Origin: Tsuneonella mangrovi
GTDB lineage: Bacteria > Pseudomonadota > Alphaproteobacteria > Sphingomonadales > Sphingomonadaceae
Direction of reading: 5' to 3'
Length of the DNA: 64,000 nucleotides
NCBI RefSeq assembly: GCF_002269345.1
Contig: NZ_CP022889.1
Span: forward strand, 2,398,501 to 2,462,500
Both the position numbers and the translations under genes were made by a program. Shown piece after piece: positions 46,530 through 55,799 of the stretch. Each line of letters begins with the position of its first letter. Position 1 is the first letter of the stretch. The notes beneath the pieces are model-generated. The model did not search any database. It was not told the origin of the DNA and saw nothing but the letters and a program-made list of their open reading frames with translations.

Positions 46530-46675
46530 AGGCATCCTCCTGTCCCATGTGCACGCAACCGCCGTGTTTGTACGATTGTTGCGCAGGTCGGCCCGCTTTT
46601 GCAGGTCCATGACAAGGAGGTAACGTGCGCAGCGGCAAGGTCAACCTGCCGCCTGCGTAAGCGCTTTCCTTTGCG

Positions 46676-47938
46676 TCAGCGCCGTTGTTGCCGCGCAGCA
46701 ATAAAGAACAGCAGCGTTCCGACACCGATCAGCACCCCGAACATCGTCCACGCCTCGGCGTTCGCGTGACTGGCAATCCAACCAGAAGCGGCAAAGGCAA
46801 GGATTGCAACGAGGAAGTGAAGTGGTGTGAGCGTTCCGTCTCGGCGCTCGACCACGGGCAGCGAAGCAGCGGTTATTAGGTAGGTCAGCATTCGGGCCAG
46901 TGTGCTGGCAGCTGCCAGCGCAATGAAGCCTGCCCAAAGCGAAAACAGGATCGCTGCTACGCCATAAAAAACGATTGAATTAGCGGGCGTGAGGTATCGT
47001 GGATTGATGCGTTCGAACCACTCGGGGAGCAGGCCTTGCTGCGCCATGCCATAGGCCATGCGGGGAACGGCAATAATGTTGGCAAAGTTGTTCGCGGCGA
47101 TCGAAACACCCGCACCGGCGACAATGAGCACTGTCGCCCACTGGCCCAACGCGGCCTCCCCCGCATTGGCCAGCGCATTCGGATTTGTCCCTGGGGCCGG
47201 TGCAATCGTCAGGTAGGCCCAGATCACCAGCGCATAGATCAGAGTGACCGTCGCCAGCGCCGCGATAAGGACCCGAGGGATGTCTCGCTTTGGTTCGCGC
47301 GCCTCCCCCGCAGGGACCACTACCACTTCGAAGCCGATGAATGCATAGAACAACAGCAATACGACCGACTGGACCTGGCTGAACTGAGGCAGTGCGATCG
47401 GTTGCCCCTTGAACCCGCCAAATAGCGCTGCACCGACGATCAGTGCCAGCGGCAAGAGCTTGAGTACGGTCATCCCGCCCAGCATGTTTACCGAGCCGCG
47501 CATGCTGAAGACATTCGCCAGCGTGAACAGCGCGATACAGAGCACCACCGCGCTCGTCTCTACGATGTTATTGCCGAGCCACGGGAACAATGCGGCGAAA
47601 TAGGTTACCATTACGTGGGTATTGGCAGCCAGCGCGACGACCCCGGATGCATAGCGACCCCAACCGGCCTGGAAACCGGCAAATGGGCCGTAGGCGTCCA
47701 TGCCGTAGAGCACAGGGCCCCCGCTGCGATCGTATCGGGCTGCAAACCAAGCGAACACCAGTGCCAGCGGCAGGAACATGATCCCGCCCAGCACCATCAG
47801 CCACGGGGCGAAGCTGCCGACGGCGGCAACGAGCACGGCGGGCAGCGCGAAAATGCCCGATCCAATCATGCCGTTGATCTGGAACAGCGAGTTGCCCCAA
47901 AAGCCCACGGTGCGCGGCGGCGCTAACTTGTGATCCAT
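46676..47938 (-). CDS. APC-superfamily amino-acid permease
   Basis: 420 aa with twelve predicted membrane helices. The first helix has INGMIGSGIFALPAVLVAAV, the substrate-backbone-binding motif of APC transporters. FYAFIGFEVVVVPAGEAREPKRDIP, the conserved helix 6-loop segment, follows later. The start ATG at 47938 has AGGGGA 4 bases upstream. The substrate is unknown. The 146-base gap downstream holds a hairpin and no gene. It is divergent from uvrC. Confidence 0.88.
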   Translation of the reverse strand: MDHKLAPPRTVGFWGNSLFQINGMIGSGIFALPAVLVAAVGSFAPWLMVLGGIMFLPLALVFAWFAARYDRSGGPVLYGMDAYGPFAGFQAGWGRYASGVVALAANTHVMVTYFAALFPWLGNNIVETSAVVLCIALFTLANVFSMRGSVNMLGGMTVLKLLPLALIVGAALFGGFKGQPIALPQFSQVQSVVLLLFYAFIGFEVVVVPAGEAREPKRDIPRVLIAALATVTLIYALVIWAYLTIAPAPGTNPNALANAGEAALGQWATVLIVAGAGVSIAANNFANIIAVPRMAYGMAQQGLLPEWFERINPRYLTPANSIVFYGVAAILFSLWAGFIALAAASTLARMLTYLITAASLPVVERRDGTLTPLHFLVAILAFAASGWIASHANAEAWTMFGVLIGVGTLLFFIAARQQRR

Positions 47939-48029
47939 CGAATCCCCTGTTTGACCGGCACGCTGCCCGCAAACCGGCATGGGTGCAAGCGATTGAGATT
48001 GCGCACGCCGCCGCCTATCACTCGCCCCG

Positions 48030-49985
48030 ATGGCCCGAACCCCTGCCGGATCCCCGCCCGACCCGCGTGGCGCAGAGCGCTTCAACGAGGAGCGCGCGAC
48101 CTATGTCGTGAAGGGATCGAGCCAGCCCGACCTCAACGCCGGGATCGCAGCGATCCGCGAAACGGTGAAGACGTTGAAGTCGGTGCCGGGGGTCTATCGG
48201 ATGCTCGATGCCCGCGGCGATGTGCTTTATGTCGGCAAGGCGCGTGCGCTGAAGAACCGGGTGGCGAACTACACGCAGGTGCAGAACCTGACCAACCGGC
48301 TGCTGCGAATGGTCAGCCAGACGCGCAGCATGGTGATCGTCACGACCAACAGCGAAGCCGAGGCGCTGCTGCTCGAAGCGCAGCTGATCAAGCGCTATCG
48401 CCCGGCCTACAACGTGCTGCTGCGCGACGACAAAAGCTTCCCGTTCATCCTGCTGCGTGCCGATCACGAGTTCCCGCGGATCATGAAGCACCGCGGCGCG
48501 CGCAAGGCGAAAGGCAATTACTACGGTCCGTTTGCCAGCGCGGGGAGCGTCAACACCACGATCAACGCGCTGCAGAAGCTGTTCCTGCTGCGCAGCTGCA
48601 CCGACGGGTTCTTTTCCCGCCGCGACCGGCCGTGCCTGCTCTACCAGATCAAGCGATGCAGCGCGCCGTGCGTCGGGCGGATCGACGAAGCCGGCTATGC
48701 CCAGCTGGTGCGGCAGGCGAAGGACTTCCTCGGCGGGAAGTCGGGTGCAGTGCAGGCGCAGATGCAGGCGGAGATGGAGCGAGCTGCGTCCGACCTCGAC
48801 TTCGAGCGCGCGGCGATGCTGCGCGACAGGCTGCGAGCGGCGACCGCGATCCAGGGGAGCCAGGCGATCAACGCTGCGGGTGTGGGCGATGCCGACGTGT
48901 TCTCGCTCGCCAGCAAGGGCGGCCAGATCGGGGTGCAGGCGTTTTTCATTCGCGGCGGGCAGAACTGGGGCCACCGCGCGTTCTTCCCGAGCCACACCGA
49001 CGGGCTGAGCGAGGAGGAGGTGTTCGCCGCCTTCCTCGCGCAGTTCTACGAGGAAGTGCCGCCTGCGCGCACGATCCTGCTCGACCGCGCACTGCCCGAC
49101 CGCGAATTGCTGCAGGAAGCGCTCGCCGAAGCGGCTGGCCACAAGGTCGAGATTTCGGTCCCCCAGCGCGGTGATCGGCGGCGGCTGATGGAGCAGGCGC
49201 GCCGCAACGCAGCCGAGGCGCTCGATCGGCGGCTCGCGGAAACCGGCACCAAGGCGAAGATCGCCCGCGAACTCGCCGAATTCCTCGAGCTGCCCGAACC
49301 GCCGCAGCGGATCGAGATTTATGACAACAGCCATATCCAGGGCGCGAAAGCGGTCGGCGCGATGGTCGTTGCCGGGCCGGACGGTTTCGTGAAGGGCCAG
49401 TATCGCAAATTCAACATCAAGACCGCACGCACCGATGACGATTTCGGGATGATGCGCGAAGTGATGCAGCGCCGCTTCGCCCGCGCGCTGGAGGACGATC
49501 CCGACCACACCACCAGCGGGGAAGACGGCACCTGGCCAGATCTCGTGCTGATAGACGGCGGCAAGGGTCAGATGAGCGCAGTGCGCGACACTCTGGAGGA
49601 AATGGGCATCGAGGACGTGCCGCTGATCGCCATCGCCAAGGGGCCGCACCACGGGCGCGAAGGGCGCGAGGTATTCCATTTCCCCGACGGGCGGGAGAAG
49701 ACCCTGCCGGTCAATTCGCCGCTGCTGTTCTACCTGCAGACGCTGCGCGACGAAGTTCACCGCTTCGCGATCGGCGCGCACCGGGCAAAGCGCAGCCGTG
49801 CGATCACGGCGTCGCCGCTCGACGAGATTCCGGGCATCGGCCCGACCCGCAAGCGCGCACTGCTGCTTCACTTCGGCACCGCCGGGAAGGTGCGGGCCGC
49901 TGCGCTCGACGACCTCAAACGCGCGCCCGGCATCAGCGACAATGTGGCGCAGAAGATCTACGACTTTTACCACGCGGGCGGGTAA
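48030..49985 (+). CDS. uvrC: Excinuclease ABC subunit C
   Basis: 651 aa. The GIY-YIG nuclease (GVYRMLDARGDVLYVGKARALKN) makes the 3' incision. The Cys-rich segment (YQIKRCSAPCVGRI), the UVR motif (ASDLDFERAAMLRDRLRA), the RNase H-like nuclease (EIYDNSHIQGAKAVGAMVVA) and C-terminal helix-hairpin-helix motifs (IPGIGPTRKRALLLHFGT) complete the protein. It acts with UvrA and UvrB in nucleotide excision repair. No clear ribosome site precedes the ATG. Confidence 0.96.
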   Translation: MARTPAGSPPDPRGAERFNEERATYVVKGSSQPDLNAGIAAIRETVKTLKSVPGVYRMLDARGDVLYVGKARALKNRVANYTQVQNLTNRLLRMVSQTRSMVIVTTNSEAEALLLEAQLIKRYRPAYNVLLRDDKSFPFILLRADHEFPRIMKHRGARKAKGNYYGPFASAGSVNTTINALQKLFLLRSCTDGFFSRRDRPCLLYQIKRCSAPCVGRIDEAGYAQLVRQAKDFLGGKSGAVQAQMQAEMERAASDLDFERAAMLRDRLRAATAIQGSQAINAAGVGDADVFSLASKGGQIGVQAFFIRGGQNWGHRAFFPSHTDGLSEEEVFAAFLAQFYEEVPPARTILLDRALPDRELLQEALAEAAGHKVEISVPQRGDRRRLMEQARRNAAEALDRRLAETGTKAKIARELAEFLELPEPPQRIEIYDNSHIQGAKAVGAMVVAGPDGFVKGQYRKFNIKTARTDDDFGMMREVMQRRFARALEDDPDHTTSGEDGTWPDLVLIDGGKGQMSAVRDTLEEMGIEDVPLIAIAKGPHHGREGREVFHFPDGREKTLPVNSPLLFYLQTLRDEVHRFAIGAHRAKRSRAITASPLDEIPGIGPTRKRALLLHFGTAGKVRAAALDDLKRAPGISDNVAQKIYDFYHAGG

Positions 49986-50072
49986 AAGGTATCGAATAGC
50001 CACCTGTTTCGCTTGTCAGAGGCGCTGGGTCGGCTACCCTAGCACCATCGATCAACGAGGCAGGGCGCAGCG

Positions 50073-50558
50073 ATGCAAATCACGATCAACGGCAAAAAGC
50101 AGGCGGTCGAGGCCGATCCATCCACCCCGCTCCTGTGGGTGGTGCGCGAGCATTTGGGGATGACGGGCACCAAGTTCGGTTGCGGCGCAGGATTGTGCGG
50201 TGCCTGCACTGTGCACCTTGACGGCGAAGCGGTCCGCTCTTGCCAGACGCCGCTGGCAATGGCCGACGGTAAGCAGGTCACCACGATCGAGGGACTGGCC
50301 GAGCCTGACGGTACGCTGCACAAGTTGCAGCAAGCGTGGATTGACGCGCAGGTGCCGCAATGCGGCTATTGCCAATCGGGCCAGTTGATGAGTGCGGCGG
50401 CGCTGCTGCGCGAAACGCCCAACCCGACCGACGCGGATATTGACGCGGCGATGAGCGGGAACATCTGCCGCTGCGGCGCCTATGGCCGTATCCGCAAGGC
50501 AATCAAGGCAGCTGCGGCGGTCAAGACCGCCCCGGTCGCCGCGAAGGCGGAGGGCTGA
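50073..50558 (+). CDS. (2Fe-2S) subunit of a molybdenum hydroxylase (IorA-like)
   Basis: 161 aa. Two iron-sulfur clusters are predicted: the plant-ferredoxin type ([18 protein letters not shown], then SCQTP) and the C-terminal helical type ([14 protein letters not shown] with [12 protein letters not shown]). This is the small electron-transfer subunit of xanthine-oxidase-family enzymes, closest in style to isoquinoline 1-oxidoreductase alpha. It is followed after 3 bases by the large molybdopterin subunit. Confidence 0.88.
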   Translation: MQITINGKKQAVEADPSTPLLWVVREHLGMTGTKFGCGAGLCGACTVHLDGEAVRSCQTPLAMADGKQVTTIEGLAEPDGTLHKLQQAWIDAQVPQCGYCQSGQLMSAAALLRETPNPTDADIDAAMSGNICRCGAYGRIRKAIKAAAAVKTAPVAAKAEG

Positions 50559-50561
50559 GCG

Positions 50562-52775
50562 ATGGGCAAGTGGACACGGCGCGGGTTCATCGGTGCGGGC
50601 GTCCTGACCGGGGGCGCACTGGTGGTCGGGGTCGCGGTGCGGCCGGACAATCCGATCGGCGAAGTGCGCGAAGATGTCGCGAGCGGGCCGGGCGAGCAGC
50701 TGGTCAACGCATGGGTCAAGGTCGACAAGGACAACACCGTCACCGCCATCGTCCCGCATTGCGAGATGGGGCAGGGCGCGCACACCGCGCTAGCGCAGAT
50801 GCTGGCCGACGAAATGGACGCCGACTGGTCGAAGGTCGCGGTGATGCAGGCTCCGGCCGACGGGTTCTATGTCGTGCCCGACACTGCGCGCGAATTCGTC
50901 GCCAAATGGTCGGTCGATGCGCCGAACTGGCTCGAGCCGACCTACAACGGGCTGTTCACCAAGGTTGCGCGGCTGGCCGATGCGATGATCACTGGCGGCA
51001 GCTCTTCGGTGCGCACCACCGGGCAGCACACGATGCGGATCGCCGGTGCGGCGGCGCGGCACATGCTGGTCGCGGCGGCGGCTGACGAATGGAATGTGCC
51101 CGCAAGCGAGATTGTCGCCAGCAACTCGCTGCTGACCCACCAGCCGAGCGGCAAGACCGCAACTTATGGCGATTTTGCAGAGGCTGCGTCGAAGCAGCAC
51201 ATGCCGCAAACCCCGCCGCTCAAGGATGTTTCGCAGTACAAGCTGATGGGGCGTCCGCTCCAACGGCTCGACATCCCGGCCAAGGTCAACGGCAGCGCGA
51301 AGTTCGGGATTGATGCGCAGATCGCCGGGCAGGCTCTCAAGTATGCCGCGATCAGGCAACCTCCGGTTCCCGGGGCCAAGATCGCGTCGGTTAGCTCCGC
51401 GGATGCCGAGAAGATGGCGGGCGTCCACAAAGTGCTCAACCTCGACGATTTCGTCGCGGTGGTGGCGGACAGCTACTGGCAGGCGCAGCAAGCGCTCAAT
51501 GCGGTCGAGACGACCTACTCCAAGACCGACGATGACGGGCTCGACAGCGCGGGGCTCTACGCGCGGTTTTCCAAGACGCTCGATGATGCCGGAGACAGCG
51601 GCGGCAAATCGCTGCGCGACGATGGCGATGCCAACGATGCTTTCGCCAAGGCTTCGAAGAAGGTCACGGCCGAGTACCGCGTTCCGTTCCTCGCCCATGC
51701 GGCGATGGAGCCGATGAATTGCACCGCCTGGGCGCAGAGTGACAAGTGCGAGGTGTGGACCAGCACGCAGGTGCCGCTGATGGCGCGCACCGCGATCGCC
51801 AAGGCGCTCGACCTTTCGAAGGAAGACGTGATCGTCAACCAGCTCTACCTCGGCGGCGCGTTCGGGCGGCGGCTCGAGTCAGACTATCCGGTGCAGGCCG
51901 CACGCGTATCCAAGGCGATCGGCGCGCCGGTCAAGCTGATCTGGTCGCGCGAGGAAGACACCCAGCACGATTTCTACCGCCCTGCCGACATCAGCCGCTT
52001 CTCTGCCGGGATCGACGCTGCGGGCAAGCCGGTCAGCTGGAACAATGCGTTCACCCAGCTCAACGACCCGCCCGGATCGTGGGACGTGGCGCACTACGAC
52101 ATACCCAACGTGTTGGTCCGCCATGCCAAGGCGGGCCTGCACTTGCGTTTCGGCAGCTTGCGCTCGGTCGATCACAGCCAGCAGGGCTTCTTCATCGAGA
52201 GCTTCATCGACGAGCTGGCGCACGCCGCAGGGCAGGACCCGTTCGAATACCGCCGCACTCTCCTCGCCAAGTCGCCGCGCCACAAGGCGGTGCTCGAGCG
52301 GGTTGCGCAGATGGCAGGATGGGGCACCGCTCCGGCCAAGGGTACCGCGCGCGGGATCGCGCTGGTCCCGTCATTCGGGACGATCGTGGCCGAAGTCGCC
52401 CAAGTGACGCTTGAAAACGGAGTGCCGCGCGTGACGAACGTGTGGTGCTGCGCCGATGCCGGCTACGTGATGAACCCCGACGGCTTCGCCGCGCAAATGG
52501 AGGGCGGGATCAACTACGGGCTCAGCGCCGCGCTCCACAGCCAGGTGACGCTGAAGGACGGCGCGGTCGAGCAAGCCAATTTCGATACTTTCCCGGTCCT
52601 ACGGATGAACGAAGCACCCGATATCGCAGTCGATTTCATCAACGGAAACAGCAGGGTACTGGGCGGAGCGGGGGAGCCGGGCCTGCCTCCGATCGCGCCG
52701 GCGGTGACCAACGCGATCTTCGCGCTGACCGGCAAGCGTATCCGCGAGCTGCCGATACTGGCGCATTTGGCATAA
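50562..52775 (+). CDS. Molybdopterin-binding subunit of aldehyde/isoquinoline oxidoreductase (IorB-like)
   Basis: 737 aa. A twin-arginine signal ([18 protein letters not shown]) indicates export of the folded, cofactor-loaded complex to the periplasm. Family marks include [47 protein letters not shown] and [18 protein letters not shown] with the catalytic Glu. There is no FAD subunit beside it, matching the two-subunit isoquinoline 1-oxidoreductase/aldehyde dehydrogenase type that passes electrons to a cytochrome. The substrate is unknown. Confidence 0.88.
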   Translation: MGKWTRRGFIGAGVLTGGALVVGVAVRPDNPIGEVREDVASGPGEQLVNAWVKVDKDNTVTAIVPHCEMGQGAHTALAQMLADEMDADWSKVAVMQAPADGFYVVPDTAREFVAKWSVDAPNWLEPTYNGLFTKVARLADAMITGGSSSVRTTGQHTMRIAGAAARHMLVAAAADEWNVPASEIVASNSLLTHQPSGKTATYGDFAEAASKQHMPQTPPLKDVSQYKLMGRPLQRLDIPAKVNGSAKFGIDAQIAGQALKYAAIRQPPVPGAKIASVSSADAEKMAGVHKVLNLDDFVAVVADSYWQAQQALNAVETTYSKTDDDGLDSAGLYARFSKTLDDAGDSGGKSLRDDGDANDAFAKASKKVTAEYRVPFLAHAAMEPMNCTAWAQSDKCEVWTSTQVPLMARTAIAKALDLSKEDVIVNQLYLGGAFGRRLESDYPVQAARVSKAIGAPVKLIWSREEDTQHDFYRPADISRFSAGIDAAGKPVSWNNAFTQLNDPPGSWDVAHYDIPNVLVRHAKAGLHLRFGSLRSVDHSQQGFFIESFIDELAHAAGQDPFEYRRTLLAKSPRHKAVLERVAQMAGWGTAPAKGTARGIALVPSFGTIVAEVAQVTLENGVPRVTNVWCCADAGYVMNPDGFAAQMEGGINYGLSAALHSQVTLKDGAVEQANFDTFPVLRMNEAPDIAVDFINGNSRVLGGAGEPGLPPIAPAVTNAIFALTGKRIRELPILAHLA

Positions 52776-52797
52776 TCGGCTGCGCCTGATGCGCCAG

Positions 52798-52827
52798 CGC
52801 CGGACCTCCAACTAAGGAGGCCCGGCG
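52798..52827 (+). terminator. Terminator after the molybdenum hydroxylase genes
   Basis: CGCCGG-A-CCTCC (52798-52809) pairs with GGAGG-C-CCGGCG (52816-52827): eleven base pairs with one internal mismatch and a 6-base loop, followed by GCGCTTGTT. It lies between convergent genes. Confidence 0.6.
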
Positions 52828-52853
52828 GCGCTTGTTCGGTCGATCGTCCCGGC

Positions 52854-53330
52854 TCAGTCGCCGTCGTGGCCGTAATAGCCGCGATTGCCACGATCGCCGT
52901 CGCGCCCGCGATAGTTGCCGCGGTTCTGCCAGCCATCACGGTTCTGGTACTGCCCGCGGCGTTGCCAACTGTCGCGGTCGTAGCGGCGGTAGCCGTCACG
53001 ATCGTAGAAGTAGCCGTTGTTGTAGCGATAGCCGTCGTACCACCCGCCATTGGTGTAATACCCATTGTAGGCCGGATAGTACTGCCGGTTGTAGGCGGGG
53101 TAATAGCCTTGGTCGTAGTAGCGGCGGTCGTAGCGATCGCGGTCGTGATTGTCTGACGATGCAATGATCGCGCCGATCGCCAGGCCGACGATTCCTGCCC
53201 CGACAGCGACAGCCGCGGTGTTGTCGTGATGTTCGCGATGGCGATATTCCTGTGCCGTTGCGGGCGTCGCAGTGGCAAGCGCAGTCGCGGCAGCGGCCGA
53301 ACCGAGCAGGGTCTTCGTGATCAGGTTCAT
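52854..53330 (-). CDS. Secreted Tyr/Arg/Asn/Asp-rich protein with glycine-zipper segment
   Basis: 158 aa from ATG 53330. The signal peptide ([19 protein letters not shown]...ATAQ) is followed by one hydrophobic Gly/Ala/Ile segment ([20 protein letters not shown]), a glycine-zipper-like helix. A low-complexity C-terminal half with repeated [24 protein letters not shown] and [13 protein letters not shown] units completes it. Such RcnB-like or surface-associated proteins are common in sphingomonads and have no settled function. It likely resides in the periplasm or inserted in a membrane. Confidence 0.72.
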   Translation of the reverse strand: MNLITKTLLGSAAAATALATATPATAQEYRHREHHDNTAAVAVGAGIVGLAIGAIIASSDNHDRDRYDRRYYDQGYYPAYNRQYYPAYNGYYTNGGWYDGYRYNNGYFYDRDGYRRYDRDSWQRRGQYQNRDGWQNRGNYRGRDGDRGNRGYYGHDGD

Positions 53331-53504
53331 TGTCTGTCTCCGCTGCCCCCTTTGATTGGAGCCGGGCGACTCGATTGTCGCCATGCGGTCCGGGGCATCG
53401 CAGTCAGGTTTAGAAGCTCCAAGATGAACGGAGTGAGCACGAGCTCCGCAGATTTCGTTCATATTTGTATCGAGTGGTAACTGTGGCGGTCAGAGCATTC
53501 GCGT

Positions 53505-54197
53505 TCAGTCGCCGCTGCGGGCAAACGCCTGCAACGCCGCCCGATCTGGCAGTGTCACCCGGCTGTATTGCGACTTGGCCAGACCCCGCGCCGCAAGCTT
53601 GCCGAAAGTGTCGTGCAACGTCTGGCGCGAACAGCCCATCAACTGCGCGATGCGTTCGCGGGTCAGGAACACCGTCCGGCTGTCGCCGCCGCTGGTGTCT
53701 GCAAGCACCAGCAACAAGTGTGCAAGGCGACGTTCGCGATCGGCCAGCGCAGAATTTTCGACCCAGTCGAGCAGCGAGCGGAAGCGGTTGCCTACTTGCC
53801 TGATGATCTCCGGATAGCATTCGGGGGTCGTTGCAACTGCATTCCTCACTGCGCGGGTCGGCAGCGCGAACAGGCGGGTTCCGGGTGCCGCGACGATTGC
53901 ATGGCTGAGCGGGCTATCGTCGTAGATCGCCAGCCAGGTTGCCCAGTTCCCCGGGCCGATCGCTGCGATAGTGACTTCCGACCCGCCAAAGGAGTGCGCG
54001 GTCAGCTCGATCTGTCCGGCAGCCACAAGGTAGAGTGAGTCGGGACTGACCTCGTAGCCCGCCAGCACGGTGCGTTCGCGGCAGTGGATGCGCGAAGCGG
54101 TTTTGCCAAACGCGGCGCGCTCCTCGGGTGGGAGAAGCCCGAAGATAGGTGACGAAGAGAGCGCGTCGTCGAGGAATTCCGATTCGGATCGAGCCAT
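53505..54197 (-). CDS. Crp/Fnr-family transcription regulator
   Basis: 230 aa. The N-terminal cyclic-nucleotide-binding-type beta-roll (about 20-130: SLYLVAAGQIELTAHSFGGSE, IGPGNWATWLAIY) and the C-terminal Crp HTH (about 150-225: FLTRERIAQLMGCSRQTLHDTFGKLAARGL) are both present. It has no N-terminal Cys cluster, so it is not an iron-sulfur FNR. It lacks the usual cAMP-contact Arg-Ser pair by eye, so the effector is unknown. It is divergent from a secreted-protein gene, and a palindrome sits between them. Confidence 0.85.
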   Translation of the reverse strand: MARSESEFLDDALSSSPIFGLLPPEERAAFGKTASRIHCRERTVLAGYEVSPDSLYLVAAGQIELTAHSFGGSEVTIAAIGPGNWATWLAIYDDSPLSHAIVAAPGTRLFALPTRAVRNAVATTPECYPEIIRQVGNRFRSLLDWVENSALADRERRLAHLLLVLADTSGGDSRTVFLTRERIAQLMGCSRQTLHDTFGKLAARGLAKSQYSRVTLPDRAALQAFARSGD

Positions 54198-54214
54198 GCC
54201 AAAAGTCTACCAAA

Positions 54215-54230
54215 TGTCCTGAATTGGACA
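54215..54230. promoter_or_regulatory. Palindromic site TGTCC-N6-GGACA in the Crp/secreted-protein intergenic region
   Basis: A perfect 5+5 inverted repeat with 6-base centre TGAATT, 18 bases upstream of the Crp-family start and 54 bases upstream of the divergent gene. The size and symmetry fit a Crp-dimer site. A weaker repeat, GACA-N9-TGTC, lies at about 54242-54258. Confidence 0.55.
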
Positions 54231-54283
54231 ATCTGCTTGTTCGACATCCCCTAGGTGTCCCCTCAATGATCGAGGAGAGGACC

Positions 54284-55651
54284 ATGTTCACGAAGGCATT
54301 CATGGCGGCGACAACTGTCGCCGCATTGGCGGTTCCGGCGACCGGCGCGCTCGCGGCCCCTGACAAGGACAGTGTAGAGGCGATCACCGGCATTCCCGGC
54401 CCGCGCACATGTTTCTGGTCGCGCGGCCCGGTCAGCGCCGATCCCTATATCAATATCGCCTACCCCGACTCGAACGTGTTCTACTGGTCGGCGACCTTCA
54501 CTGTACCCGAAGGCGCGAAACTCCAGCTTGAAGGCAATTTCCCGCATTCGCGCTACATGAGCTTCATCAGCTACGACGGCCGGGGAAGGCCGATCGAATC
54601 GCTCGCGGATTACCTGATCTCGCCGAACCCGGGCGCGACCAACCCGTTCCGGTCCGGTTCCGATCGCGATGCCATCAAGCGCGGCTATACCGTCGATATT
54701 TCCGATGGCGACCCGGTCAACGGGATTAGCGACGGGATCGAACAACCCGGGGCCCAACGGCAAGTGCTGCACGCCCCGAAATATGGCCCGGGACAGCAGC
54801 AGGTCCTGTATCGCATCTATGCCAATGACACCGCTCACCCGGTTACCGGCGGCGAAGCTTTGCCTGAACCGGTGCTCACGCTGAAGAACGGTAAGGTACT
54901 TCGCGGAGCGGAAGTCTGCGGCGCACTAAATGCCAGCCAGTTTCCGATGCTCGACATCGGCGCGCTGGGCATCCCGGTGGCGCAGTATCGCAAGCTGGTG
55001 AACCAGCCGGGCAAGCCCGATACCTGGCCGGCACAGCCGAAGCCCGAATGGCATATCCAGCTCGATCGCCAGAGCTTGATCGGGATCTATACCGGAGAGA
55101 TCGACCCCAATGCCAAGCGGACGCAGGGCGGGTTCTATCCCAACCCTGACAACAACTACATCCGCACGATCGTCAACCTGCGGTTTGGGCCGGTGATCGT
55201 CATGCGCGGCAAGGCGCCGACGACTCCGCGTACGCAGAGTGGGGAGGCCAAGATGGCCAGGGCTCAGCTGCGTTACTGGTCGATCTGCTCGAACCAGAGC
55301 TTTGCCAACACTCGCGTTAACGGCTGCCTCGACGACGAGCAGATCCCGGTCGACAAGAACGGCTACTACACGGTCGTGATTTCCAAGGCGAAGGATCGCC
55401 CGCGCAATGCCCGCCCCGAATGCGGCATCGGCTGGTTGCCTGTTGCCGACGATGGTGACGGGGTTTCGGATTCCGATGTCGCGGTGGTGCAGATCCGCCA
55501 TATGCTCGCCGATCCCGGCTTCGCGCAGGCGATCCAGCGGATCCCGACGGACGACCAGATCGACAAGGTCATGGGTCCTTATGCGCCCAAGATGCGTTAC
55601 TTGATGCCCTCGGTGGTCGAAACGCTGTTTCCCTGCCTGCCTTCGAAGTGA
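54284..55651 (+). CDS. Uncharacterised secreted protein, about 455 aa
   Basis: The start ATG at 54284 has GAGGAGAGG 3 bases upstream and opens a clear signal peptide (MFTKAFMAATTVAALAVPAT..ALA). The mature part is soluble-looking and rich in Asp, Pro, Gly and aromatic residues, with segments such as FPHSRYMSFISYDGRGRP, LIGIYTGEIDPNAKRTQGG and IPTDDQIDKVMGPYAPKMRY. A few Cys (about residues 47, 210, 370-380, 413 and 452) could form disulfides in the periplasm. I do not recognise the family. It is divergently transcribed from a Crp-type regulator that may control it. Confidence 0.7.
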   Translation: MFTKAFMAATTVAALAVPATGALAAPDKDSVEAITGIPGPRTCFWSRGPVSADPYINIAYPDSNVFYWSATFTVPEGAKLQLEGNFPHSRYMSFISYDGRGRPIESLADYLISPNPGATNPFRSGSDRDAIKRGYTVDISDGDPVNGISDGIEQPGAQRQVLHAPKYGPGQQQVLYRIYANDTAHPVTGGEALPEPVLTLKNGKVLRGAEVCGALNASQFPMLDIGALGIPVAQYRKLVNQPGKPDTWPAQPKPEWHIQLDRQSLIGIYTGEIDPNAKRTQGGFYPNPDNNYIRTIVNLRFGPVIVMRGKAPTTPRTQSGEAKMARAQLRYWSICSNQSFANTRVNGCLDDEQIPVDKNGYYTVVISKAKDRPRNARPECGIGWLPVADDGDGVSDSDVAVVQIRHMLADPGFAQAIQRIPTDDQIDKVMGPYAPKMRYLMPSVVETLFPCLPSK

Positions 55652-55799
55652 GGGCAAGCAGGCTCAGGCCGCTGCATTCGTCCTGAATGAGCCGCGGTTG
55701 TTGGTGGCCTTTATGGCCATCCCGGCGATCGCGGCCGGGGACATCGAAGAGTAAATTCGCGTGTAGATTGTGGCTTTGAATGCCCTACAACGGCGCGCG

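Noticed and set aside
44931-46769. 612-codon frame opposite the wax-ester synthase
   Set aside because: Antisense shadow; the other strand has the HHxxxDG catalytic motif and a good start.
48018-50003. 661-codon antisense frame opposite uvrC
   Set aside because: Mirror of a strongly conserved gene; no ribosome site or domain, His/Arg-rich shadow composition.
52850-53160. Plus-strand frame of Val/Ala/Ile repeats
   Set aside because: It is the antisense of the Tyr/Arg/Asn codon repeats of the secreted protein; low complexity without start signals.
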